From positions 106,802 through 154,903 of the forward strand of contig VCMS01000342.1 in NCBI GenBank assembly GCA_022539475.1: a DNA stretch of 48,102 nt, written 5' to 3'. Below, one piece after another: positions 1-10,096 of the stretch. Below the pieces are notes generated by a model, which was not told where the DNA came from, made no database searches, and was given only the letters and a program-made list of their open reading frames with translations. Source of the DNA: Gracilaria domingensis (Eukaryota > Rhodophyta > Florideophyceae > Gracilariales > Gracilariaceae). How positions within the stretch are numbered: position 1 is the first letter of the stretch; each line of letters opens with the position of its first letter. The position numbers and the translations under genes were made by a program.

Positions 1-1158
1 CCTCATTCAGAATCCTTCAGCCTCACAATCTCTATTTTCTTTCGACAAGTGAGATTCTGGTTACATCCTAGCTTCTGACTTGTTCTTCTCTGCTTTCAAA
101 AGTCCTTTCGGAGAAGCTGAAGCTCCATTATCTCTCTGTTCTCTGTCGTTCGACCCATCTCTGTATCATTGCTCGTTGCACTTCAGCTCACAGATCTTGC
201 ATATGACTGGATATCATAGTAGTGTTCTTGTCCTGCTTTGACTCTGCTTCGTCTATTCGAGTGTGCAGCTTTGCATCTCCTTCCTACATGGGCTGGTTTA
301 GATTCTCTCCGACCCCTCCCATGGATGGCTTCGAGGCCTGAGATGAACGATCTTGCATTGGCACATTCTTAGTAGTAGCGCTAAGCCTGCTTCGAGCTTC
401 TTTGAGCTTCTGATCGTGCTCAGCAAGGATCATCTTCACGCCTCAACAACAGATTCTGAATCTTGTCTTTCTAGAAGGAGAATCTCTTGCTGCTCAAACC
501 GGTGAGTCTCCGCGAAAATGATTCGTAGTTCCTTCCTCGAGATTTCATCGCGAGCTGCAACTAACTCCGACGTCAACGAGTCCAAACGGCGCTTGTCCAC
601 TCTAACATCCGGCCCATCTGTATCCATCGCCGTTGCGCCAGATTCAAACTTAGTTAATGTCATTTCTAAGTCTCCAGATGTTAGTGCTTTCGCTAGTTGC
701 TTAAACTTCTCCGAGTCACTGCCATTGGTTGAAATAGTATTCATGGCAGCTGACCCATCGGCCGAAGGCTTCCCAGACGTATCAACTGCGAAAGCTCCTC
801 CTCGACCGTCACCCTGTTTGACAACACTAGTTCTACTCGCTAGTATTTTGTCCTTTCCATCTGTGAACAAATCACCGTAACACGCCACCGATGTCCCTTC
901 AGGAACCTCAACAATACTTGAATGGATTTCCCCATCCCGTGACAATAAGCTCTGTGAAGCAAGTTCAAGGGTTTTGTGAGGAAGCCTGACCGCTCGAGGT
1001 CTGCTACTCCTCGAACTGTGCACAGAGGCAGACCCACGCCCAACAGCCAGCTCAGTATCACCGGATGGTAGAGTGGATTCCTGCGACCGGGATCCAGATG
1101 ATTGTAATACTGCGGACTTCGGACTGAGTCCTCCATCCAATATATCTGAGCGAACCAA
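1..1158 (-). pseudogene. Decayed coiled-coil-rich coding remnant
   Basis: A minus-strand frame is open from about 1180 down to 438. It encodes a Ser/Thr-rich stretch followed by a charged helical end (KRRLDSLTSELVAARDEIS) typical of a coiled coil. Past the stop at 436, a shifted frame continues with more heptad-like sequence (AEHDQKLKEARSRLSATTK) to the window edge, interrupted by in-frame stops. There is no good ATG at the upstream end: the frame opens right after a TGA and follows the last WD-like blade of the neighbouring gene with no clear spacer. It may therefore be a C-terminal extension of that gene rather than a separate one. I do not recognise the protein, and the plus-strand reading at 518-880 looks like a shadow. 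It continues beyond the left edge. Confidence 0.45.
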
Positions 1159-1300
1159 ACCCTGATCCCGGCTTTCATCATCAGAACTTTTCCATACTCA
1201 GATCCGTTTCCGGAACAAACCGGCGGAGGGCTCCATTGTGCTACTCGGCCGTTTTCCATGATCGTTGGGCTAGGGAGGCGGTGTTTGGTCGCTGAACTTT

Positions 1301-3553
1301 TTAATGAGCGTCTGTCATCAGTCGTCCATCAAAAGCTGAGTATTGGCAAACTTCATTGTCAATAGCAGACACCAAAAGGCACTCGTCATCAGGTGAAAAA
1401 CACGCCTTCACGTTCTCAGTCCGACTTCTCGTCGTAAACACTGGTCGCCGTCCTCCCCCAGGTCTCAATTCTCACAAGTTCCATTTCTTCACACATTGGG
1501 CAAAAATCGCGTTTATGAGCACATGAGGATTGCGATGAGCAAACGTCGTGACATTAATGCCTCGATTATGACAATCATTCATAACCTGTACTTTTCGACC
1601 AGTGGCCACATCGTATAAACCGACATCCCGAGTTACTCCACTAACGGCAAATCGCGCATCATCTGCACTGGTATGGATCGACGTCAAATGATCAAAGAGT
1701 TCAGACGAATACACACAGCCACCCCTCCTCCTATCCCTCATCCAGCTAACACTAAACACATGTATAGCTCCAGCATTTGATCCCGCGAGGAACAGGTCAC
1801 TCTGTTTGTTTAACCAAGACAGTACCTCACGTGCGGCAGCAGCGGCACCATTTGCATTGCGACCAAACTGTAATCTCTTTAATGAATTTGTTTTCGAGAA
1901 TACAGCCCCCGGCTCACGATCGCCCAAGCCTCCCTTCAAATGACAAGAACCCTTCACAACACCACTTTCCATATCCATCACAACCAAGTATCCTTTCTCT
2001 GTTCCATACACAAACTCGCCCGGGATTCTCGGATTGAACTCAAATTGACGACGGCGATCGCCAATCTGACACAAATATTTTATGCGAGGAGCGCCAGGTG
2101 GAGTGAGCAGAACACGCGAAAACTGGTCTTCAAACCCGTAGTCTTGCTCGCCTTCATAGCCGGTACTCTCCCGCGCAGCAGAATCCTTTGCTCCGCGCGA
2201 CGTTGGTAACAAACCACTCCATAGTTCCGCGAGAGCAGAAGGACCATCGGTCAAACGCGAGGACAACGCAGCAGCCTGAACGCGACGCATTCTCTCAATA
2301 AATGAAGCATCACGTTCGTTCGGTGCAGAGGAAGTCGCTGCCATGGCACCGGTCAAACCCGTAGCGACGCTCAGTCTTGAACGTCCGCCACCAGACTGTA
2401 TACCAGCAGCAGCAACGGCAGCCATCAAATCCATGACAGGTTCTGCTTGCGAAGCAGTACGACGCCTCTTCCGTAATCTGGGCTCTGAAATGGTGCAGGC
2501 ACTGCTCCGCGAAAGTCTGGAGTCATGCAAAATACCCATTTCACGATCTCGCAACAGTGACGCGGTGTTCTTCCTAATCGAAACACCAGGGGGCGTCCGA
2601 TGATGTTCGAAATGGTTGCGCGCAAGTTGACGAGCCTTATTAAGTTCCTCAGGGCCTATATTGACGCCATCAATCATACGCAACGTCTTTTTTGTGACGG
2701 AAAGCAAAAACACACGGTAGTGAGGCACGAGCGCTACGGGGGTAGGATTAACGAGAGCAATAGGAGCCCAGCCATTGGGCAGGTGACGTGCTGCATCATG
2801 CTGCGAATGACCAACCATATCGATAGGTTCTTTTACAGTGCGTCGGGGGACCGAAGGGTTTGGCGATAATGATGTGTTGATTGTGGCAGCGGTAGCAGTC
2901 ACAGGGGCGGATGCAGCATTGGGCATAAGTGCATCATGACACGGCTCAGGACATGGTTGCTTTGGAGAAAAATAAGCGCAGTTGTACTGTCGTGAATGAG
3001 AATGATGTTGGCGACGGCGAAGCGAGTGCTGCGTACACATGGCAGAGTTACGTTCAGCGGCATCATGCAGATCGGTGGCAGAAGTAGAAAGTGAGCGACA
3101 GAGATTTTTCATAGAATCATATGTAGTCAAGTCATATATGCTGCCGGCAAATAATGCAGCAACTAGAGAAGGCAAGGCATCCAGAAACTCTGCCGTTCTT
3201 CACAAGTTGGAAAACTTAGTGCAGCGGAGCGACACCCAACGCAGATCCTTAAGAAGAGCGAGAGTGTGATAATGAACGGAGGATATAGGACACGCATCCA
3301 TACGCGAGCCAACGAGTTTCGAATGCGGGTGTGAGAGAGGATAAGAATGAAAGAAAGGGTTCCAAGGACGCAAGGCTATGGCGTTTAGATTGCAACATGC
3401 AGTAAAGTCAATCTCAACCCAGATATCATGCGGAAGACAAAACGAAGCAGCCATGAGAGCACCAGCACCATCGGCACTCAAGTTGGTGAGAACTGAACGA
3501 CGGGGCGTGAACTGGTGTTCGTGGTAAACAGGGGTGATATGGCGCTGAGCCCA
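1301..3553 (-). pseudogene. DHU1-like WD40-repeat gene, broken by stops
   Basis: The encoded protein resembles the plant family of DHU1 (DWD hypersensitive to UV-B 1), a WD40 protein of the CUL4-DDB1 pathway. Matching stretches include the pattern of QFEFNPRIPGEFVYGTEKG, the segment around ELFDHLTSIHTSADDARF, the blade VGLYDVATGRKVQVM, the KKWNL blade end, and CFSPDDECLLVSAIDNEV near 1345-1400. One frame runs the whole length but is cut by TGA at 3200-3202 and 1472-1474. By eye the first lies where the family has Trp (NLW, then LPSL) and the second where it has Arg (WDLR). The last blade (IRVWFAQ near 1150-1165) lies in a shifted frame. A basic, Ala-rich linker of about 250 residues precedes the WD repeats. 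No intron explains the stops, since the protein reads on directly across them. Family assignment is from remembered pattern, not a search. Confidence 0.65.
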
Positions 3554-3722
3554 TTACACGAGAGGTGTTTGAAGAAGGCGGAGCATGTTATATATTGATA
3601 GGCTGTAGGGTTTCAATGTAGGCCAGACACAGCATGTGACTGGATGACGGACTATACGACATCGGCGGTGACAGAAACGGCAACGGCGACACAGGATTGG
3701 CCAAGGGCGAGAAAACTTTCGA

Positions 3723-4979
3723 CTATCGGCGTCTTACGTATCCGAATCGCTGTAGCTCCACAGCAATGTTGTCTCGTATCATTGATGTTTCTCGACTTCG
3801 GTTTCTTGACCGTATGTTATCTGACTCCATGTGGAGATTGTTCTGTAAATGCACGATCGGTGACCCATGTACACTGTTGTCTACATGGCTTGGAATTGTT
3901 TCGAATGAGCTTCCGTCGTCCACATCTAATACGAAATTATGCAGCTTGCATGCAACCATAATGATAAGCGTAACTTTGTGCAGGGGGTAGCGAATTGCGG
4001 ACCAAAAGATGCCGAACCGACAGACCAATATACCGAATGCGTGTTCCACCACAGTCCTACAAGAAGACAAGTATGCATTAAAGGAATCTTTCAACCCACT
4101 TAAACCTTTCCCCGGATACGGTGTCAACACTCTGGACTCATTTGAATAAGCGTCATCAGCAGCAACAACAGCCCAACTAGGGAGCTAGGGTCCTTTTAGT
4201 AGCTCATACAGTTTCGTAGATGAAAACGCAGTAGAATCGTGTGTTCCCCCAGAATGAGTTGCAGACACGAAGCAGAACTTGTAGTCGGCCTGCGCTGCAG
4301 CTTGAACGCAGACAGCGAAGAACCCTTTTCGATTGAAATACTTCTTAGGATCCTTCACATCACTTCGTTTTGGCTTCGTTATCTCGATCGCGATTCCATC
4401 AAGTGCTGCGAGTATACCATAGATCGGAGATCGCCGCAGCTGACAAAACATATTAGCCTTTTGCGTGCATTCTGCGTGGGTAGTAGGGAAACGAATCTCA
4501 GGTAGCAAGGTATCCAATGCACACAATGTTTCCTCAAATATGCTGTAAACTGTACTGGAACCTATTCCATACGGCCACCATACGTCCAAATAGCTAGCTC
4601 CATCCATAATACGTAGTGAAACAAACAACATTATTTCGACGTTGCGTGCCGTAGAAGCCTGGGTATGATGTCGCTGTGAGCGTTTTAAAAAAGGACGTAA
4701 CGTGTCCGCCACTAGACGAAACTGTGTCTTCGTCATGCGGTACATGCGGCGAAATTGTTCCCATGAGATACTCTCCATGTGATGCTCCACGTTAAATATG
4801 GGCCGTGGAAGCACAGTTCGTAAAACATGAGAGGAGTAAGACTCATTCTGAAGGGAAAAGAACAAACTGGCAAGCAGAAACTTCTTATGTTTCGACACAT
4901 GTGACGTGAGAACGCTCCGCAGTATGTAGGGTCTACACAAGGCACGTCGGAGAACGGCGCGGTTGCTGAGGTTTGCCAT
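3723..4979 (-). pseudogene. PIF/Harbinger DDE transposase, one premature stop
   Basis: The protein starts at ATG 4979 (MANLSNRAVL). Around residues 65-130 it has the helical DNA-binding region (WEQFRRMYRMTKTQFRLVA), then the DDE domain of the HARBI1/PIF type. The first Asp is in LAALDGIAIEI, the second in VVAADDAYS, and the Glu in RTVVEHAFGILVCRFGIF. All three catalytic residues are present. A single TAG at 4185-4187 interrupts the frame between the first and second Asp, and the same frame continues untouched to 3723, where the protein ends in RRR. Total length would be about 418 codons, normal for the family. PIF elements also carry a Myb-like partner gene, and none is visible nearby. Terminal inverted repeats and a TTA target duplication were not found by eye. 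Confidence 0.8.
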
Positions 4980-5029
4980 GAGTGAGAAAACAACGTCGCG
5001 CGGTGCAGACTGCTCTCGTAGGGTTGCAT

Positions 5030-6112
5030 TTACTGGGACAGAGACTTCTGAGCTGTCTCTTTACACAGCACGCAACCTTTACGGAAACCTCCCGAGTGAC
5101 CTCTTACAGAGCGGCCGGCGTTCACTACTTTCCAATTTTTCATTTCGTAAACTCCTGGAACGCCCCTAAAAAGGGGAGACGGAGAATCTACGCACTGTGA
5201 GAACTGTCGCAGAAGTCCCCCAGATCCTCTTTATATATGTAACAAAACGACAAAAATCCTCCCCTCCCCTCGTAGCCAACCAAGGTGTGCCACTTGTTTA
5301 GATCTTCTGTAGCTGGGCCTCCAATTGGCCCAACCTTCATCTCCCCCTCCGCTCGCGACAAAACCTTTGTCACGACAGTTCGTTACGGTGACAGAAAAAG
5401 CGCGCGCACAACCCAGCTTTAATTTCATATTCAAAAAGCCCCCGACAACCAACTGCGCCCGTCCTCGACTCCTACCACCGCGCCGCAAAAATTGCAAAGA
5501 AGATGCAAACGCAGCACAAGCTCGCCGCGCATGCCAGCGCCTAGCCAGTAGGCACCGAGTAGACCCCTTCGAGGGTGACGATCGCCTCCCAACACAGTGG
5601 CAACAGCAACGGCTGCGCGGCGAGTCGAAGCAACTACATTGTAGACTCTTCGCGAACTGTTGTAACCGTCCCCAACGCCGCCGTCAACGCCTTAGGCTCT
5701 TCTCCACCGCCACTATTGAAATCCCGAACCGCTGAGCACTGCATAGCAGCAATAACTGCCGCCGCTGTAGCACAGAAGAGCGCCATTCCACGCATTTTTT
5801 ATTCATTCTATATGGAGCCACTCGCCAGCATTTTTACGCTGCACACGCCTTTCGCCACAGCCTCTAACCCAACGTCTTCGTCGCTTTCGTCGCTCTTGTC
5901 GTCCACTTCATCGCTGCTTCTTTTTGCCCTGTGCTCCAGCGGCCGGCAAAGTGGCTCGCGCAGCGCGCTCTCCATCACAAGAAGTCCGTAAGGGTCTACA
6001 AATAGCGCCCTGCGGCAGCTCCTTTCGAAACAGCAGTTCCGATGGCCGGCGCTGACGACCATCCCTAGGCGGCGGGCGCACCCTACCATTGGCGCGCGAT
6101 TCTTGCTCTTTT
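5030..6112. other. Gene-poor stretch, nothing firmly assigned
   Basis: No convincing gene is visible. A minus-strand frame at 5808-6119 would encode about 103 residues with an acidic run (SSDEVDDKSDESDEDV), but it starts inside the LTR of element 1 and has no recognisable domain. Plus-strand frames at 5325-5735 and 5575-5991 are Arg/Ser/Pro-rich and look non-coding. A small perfect palindrome, CCCCTAAAAAGGGG, lies near 5163-5176. Confidence 0.4.
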
Positions 6113-6622
6113 CGTACAATTAATTTTACCTAATGGGTTTTCTACAACGGGGACCATGTGGAGATGGCTGAGTCTCTACAGATCTACCACGTGGGTGTTG
6201 ACGGTTTTGGGAACATTCTTCTACCTAGTTATTAATTTATGTAAATTATTTAATTATGTAGATATTTTAGAGACGCACGTGATGCACCAGACAATAGGTC
6301 TGACACGTGTCCGAGATCGCGTTGACCCGGCAGCCATACTTAGGCGGTGCCGAGGTCCACGTCTTCTACAGATTGTAAAGTAAGCACCAACTTGGTAAAC
6401 TCTTGCCTTTTTCGTTAAGAACTACCACCGCTAAGGTCTTGTACGTACGCTTGCGCTCTTGTTTGCTGTTTCCGATACAGCCGAAGCTAGCAATTCTACC
6501 TACTGTATTACTTGGTATTCAGGTGCTCATCTACCGTCGTGGTTTGTCTCCTACTGCGTACCTTATAGGTTGAGCCCTTGCTGGCTCCCCACAACCGACG
6601 AACACTGCACGTGGCTATACGA
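6113..6622 (+). repeat. Element 1 5' LTR
   Basis: This is a direct repeat of 15530-16040. It starts at CGTACAATTAAT and ends at GCTATACGA, without a clear TG..CA boundary. Shared internal landmarks are GAGACGCACGTG, AGGTCTGACACGTGTCCGAG and CGTTAAGAACTA. By eye there are some 35-40 differences from the 3' copy, many of them transitions. Confidence 0.85.
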
Positions 6623-6629
6623 ATTATTT

Positions 6630-6647
6630 TGGTCTCCCGACCTAGAA
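6630..6647 (+). other. Candidate primer-binding site of element 1
   Basis: TGGTCTCCCGACCTAGAA lies 8 bases after the LTR end and begins with the TGG expected opposite a tRNA CCA end. Element 2 has TGGTCTCTCGACTTAGAA at 24784-24801, identical at 16 of 18 positions, which supports a conserved priming site. The tRNA was not identified. Confidence 0.5.
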
Positions 6648-6786
6648 GGTTGTTGTTGGATAACACCTAATATGTTTTTGTCGTGTCCATTTTGGAAACG
6701 AAGCCCTTCGTAGGACGAAAGGGATTCAAAGCAGTTCGGTAGTTGGAATAACAGGAAAACAATGGAGTACCCCCGTCTGCCAAATA

Positions 6787-9012
6787 ATGGTGAAACCTAA
6801 GAGGTCTATTCAAGGGTCTATCGCGCCTTCTAGCCTTGCAGGTGGACCTTCTGTATCTCCAGTACAACCAATTTTGGATAAACCGGAGGAATTGCTACGT
6901 AACCCAAGAGGTGAGGCTGTCCGTCAGGACGACTCGGCAGTGGTAAGTGCGCCGCCGGATACCGTGAAGGTTAATCCTTATGGTGAAATGGTTGAGGAGA
7001 TCTGGCCTCGTCTTGAGGAGCGAGCCAGAAATCTCGTGACCCAAGTGGTGGGGGACGTCACAACCCATAAGGTAGACCTTGAAGGTGGAATAGCTGCGCC
7101 CTCTTTTGACGTGGACACAATTACCCGAGTGGTAGTTGACCGCGCGGTTGTGGAAGTTAGGGCAATGTTACCGAAAATGGTGCGCGAGTACCTATGGACG
7201 GACGCCAAAGGTGAGATATACCGCGTGGTTCAAGACCTATGGATTACCAAAGGGTACGCAGAAGGAAGATCATCCAGGGTGAAAATAGTAGGCACGACGC
7301 CTCATGACGTCCCGAGGGGTTCGCTACAAAATTCTTAGTGTTTACCAGCTGACAGTGGAGACCACAAGGGTTCGTTGGAACGTGACCGCAACGGCTCGGC
7401 AGCAGATATTCCGATCGGTTACTTTTTGCCCAACCCAATTGGTATCGCTCGAAAGGGTGCCGGAGGAGGTGGCCCTGAGGGTGATTCGTCTGACTCGGAG
7501 GATGAGCGGCAAAGAAACGATAAAGGTAAGAAATAGGAGAGCCGTCGAGGTAGGGAGAGGAAATGGGATTCGAGTTCTACATCGCCGAGTTCAGATACCG
7601 ATTCGGAGTCCTCGGAGGAGGACCGTAAAGGTAAGAGAAGGAGAAGGAACAAAACCAAGAGGTCTAGAAGAAAATCTAAGGGAACTCGCAAGGGTAGGAA
7701 AAGAAGGAATGATTCTGATACCGAATCAGACACCGTTTCGGACCTGGAGGTAATTCAGCCGTTGAACGACCTGTTCACCAAAGCGGTTGATTACAGGACC
7801 AACAGGTTCCGGAACAAGGATTCTGACTACACCGATGCCGTAGCTCAGAAAATTACTAAGCATCACAAGAAGCTCAGTTTTCAGATGGGTGATGCTGTAT
7901 TTACCGGTGAGGATCCCATCGCGGTGATTGAGTTTCTGCAGAAATTCTAGATCGCCTGTGACCAGAATGGTTTTTCCGAAGGGGCTGCCATGCAGTTGTT
8001 CCAGTTCTACCTTAAAGGACAAGCCTACCACCGCCTGCAGGGGCGCCTTTGAGGAAATACCCTAGTTGTTGACGACGAAGAGACAGAGATGTTGGAGAGC
8101 TACCCTGAAGAGGTGTATTTCTTGTTGGATACATATGCGACCGATGAGGTAATACAGGAGTCCTACTCGGAGTTGCTCGCATACCGTCAAAGGTCGGGCC
8201 AAACCGAAATGGAATTCTCAGTTGCCTTGTCGAACCTAGCCACGCGATGCGGGAACGTGATCACTACCACGAGATTAAAGTCAATGTTCTCGGACAATGT
8301 TGACAGAGCCATCCGCTCTCAGGTACCTAATTACTTCACAACTAACCGAAAGGTAGACTAAGATGCCCTTGCCAGGTACGCACAGGGTCTGAGCGACACG
8401 CTCCGCATGGGTAAGAAACCGACTCATGGTCCTACCAAAAGAGAGAAACCGAACCGGTCCGTAATGGAAATCGAAGAGAACTCTACCACAAATGGTGATT
8501 CCTTGATCAGGATACCAACTGGTACTGCAATTCACTTGGTTGCTGCACCACATGGAAATTCCCGACCCTCTACGGGAGGGAACTGGTCAACTACACCAAT
8601 TGGCACTCCTCAGTCTGTCACGCCACCGACCAGGGCGGCAACACAGTCACCTGCTTCCGTCGGTACCCGTCAACGGAATGCACCAAGTAGTTCTAATTCG
8701 TCTTATGCGACTGCGAACCCTGAAGAACGGAAGTCTACCTCGATGGTGATCCGGGATCCTCATACAGGGGGACTTCTTTGCTGGTTTTGCCTTTCAGCTG
8801 ATCACATGGCATATAGGTGTGACAAATTACGGCCCGGACTGCGCGATGGACTCGTTCAGGCCAGGCAACAAAATCATTCTCACTTATTTGGTCCTGAACG
8901 TAACCTACCAATTGGTAACAAATCAGCACCTTCTGGACCCAGTCAGGTCAACCTTTTCGAACAGGAACCGATCTTGGAAGCCTCCTCTGCTCCCAAGCAG
9001 GAGGAAAACTAA
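6787..9012 (+). pseudogene. Element 1 gag, one frame with five in-frame stops
   Basis: From ATG 6787 a single reading frame stays in register for 742 codons. It is interrupted by TAG 7336, TAG 7534, TAG 7948, TGA 8050 and TAA 8359, with no frameshift. Features in order are an N-terminal region with hydrophobic heptads, a Ser/Asp/Arg/Lys-rich low-complexity linker (7480-7730), the retrotransposon gag core (KLSFQMGDAVFTGEDPIAV, then SELLAYRQRSGQTEMEFSV) and a CCHC zinc knuckle, CWFCLSADHMAYRC, near 8778-8820 with the C-x2-C-x4-H-x4-C spacing intact. Gag would package the RNA. The core aligns with gag in elements 2 and 3. The TAG at 7948 falls where element 3 has Arg. With five stops it cannot be translated normally. 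Confidence 0.8.
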
Positions 9013-9020
9013 AACCGGTT

Positions 9021-9977
9021 GTGGTCGAGACCACACCAAACCGGAATTTGGAAGGCCATTCAGTACCGAAAGGATTGGATGACACCGTGAAGGACGAGAA
9101 CAGTACACCAATGAAGGTTATGTTCATGAAGTACAATAACTATAAAGTTGGTGTTTCGCTTTGTTTCTCACCTTCCCATGCGGTGCCTGCAATTTCCGTG
9201 CTCGATACCGAGGCCGGTCCGTGCGTATTGAACGCCTGTATGATACCGAAAGCGGTGCTAGATACACCCAAGCCGGGAGCTACACCCAACCCATTGGTAG
9301 ACGCTAACAATCGCCCTCTGTTAGTAAGAGGAACGCTGATCACTATGGTGCAAATTGGAACCTGGAAGGTGCGAGTGAAGTTCTACGTTGTGGACAGATT
9401 GCCTGCGGATTGAATCCTGGTAACTAGTTTCATTGACAATCATGTGAGAGCAATCTTCCCAGGATCGCAGACAATCCTGATCCGTTACGGTGGAAAGGTT
9501 GCCATTCAAGGTCATACGAGAACCAGAAGTGGTTGTGCCCGAACACCAACGCGGAAACTTCCAACCAATACGGTTTCCAATAAGGTTAGGCTCACCAAGA
9601 AGGTTTCTATAGCCCCTATGCACCAGGCTACGGTTACGGTTTCGTGCGATACACCAGACCTGGTAACGTTGCAGAACCATCTAAGAACAGCGGAACGACA
9701 TCTTACCTTAATGGCGAACAGAATCGTCAAGAACGTACCCCATAGACCATTTCAGATATACCTCAGCAATTTCGGAAACCACACGGTGCACACACCGAAG
9801 AATACCGTGATAGGTGTCGCTCTACCAGCCCCAAGCGGTGTATTCATGATGCCAACCGAGTCCGGCGAGGTCGCCTACTCTAAGGAAGGGGGAGGAAATC
9901 GTTCGAGAATTACCAAGTGGTATCGAAGAATGCTGATGACAAGACCATACTGGCCGATACTGACACCGATGCGGTAA
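9021..9977 (+). pseudogene. Element 1 aspartic protease region, broken
   Basis: The retropepsin-like region holds the active-site segment VLDTEAGPCVLNACM. The usual catalytic triplet Asp-Thr-Gly reads Asp-Thr-Glu, a change expected to harm activity. Element 3 keeps ILDTGAGPS at the same place. The flap and second half (TSFIDNHVRAIFPG) follow after an in-frame TGA at 9411-9413. The downstream domain (NTVSNKVRLTKKVSI, LPAPSGVFM) matches element 3 closely. Near the G-rich run at about 9890 the coding sense shifts frame, so the last 25 residues of this frame look spurious. The correct frame then carries a TAA before pol. It lies between gag and pol, as in other Ty3/gypsy elements. Confidence 0.75.
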
Positions 9978-10096
9978 AAGCCAGGAAAAAACTGGAGCTA
10001 GATCCAGTAAGGGATTGGATAGAGAAAGTCTAAATAGGTAACGATTACGATCCATACAAGCGACGTATCCTCCGTTTCCTTGAAGAATTTGAAACC

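Noticed and set aside
1472..1483. Very short GT..AG intron hiding the TGA in the WD40 gene
   Set aside because: GTGAGAATTGAG would be a 12-base intron, too short, and the protein matches its family directly across the stop.
6787..9012. Alternative nuclear genetic code or stop readthrough in gag
   Set aside because: All three stop codons occur inside frames and stand at Trp, Arg and Gln positions without a consistent rule, while the intact pol ends normally. Decay explains this better.
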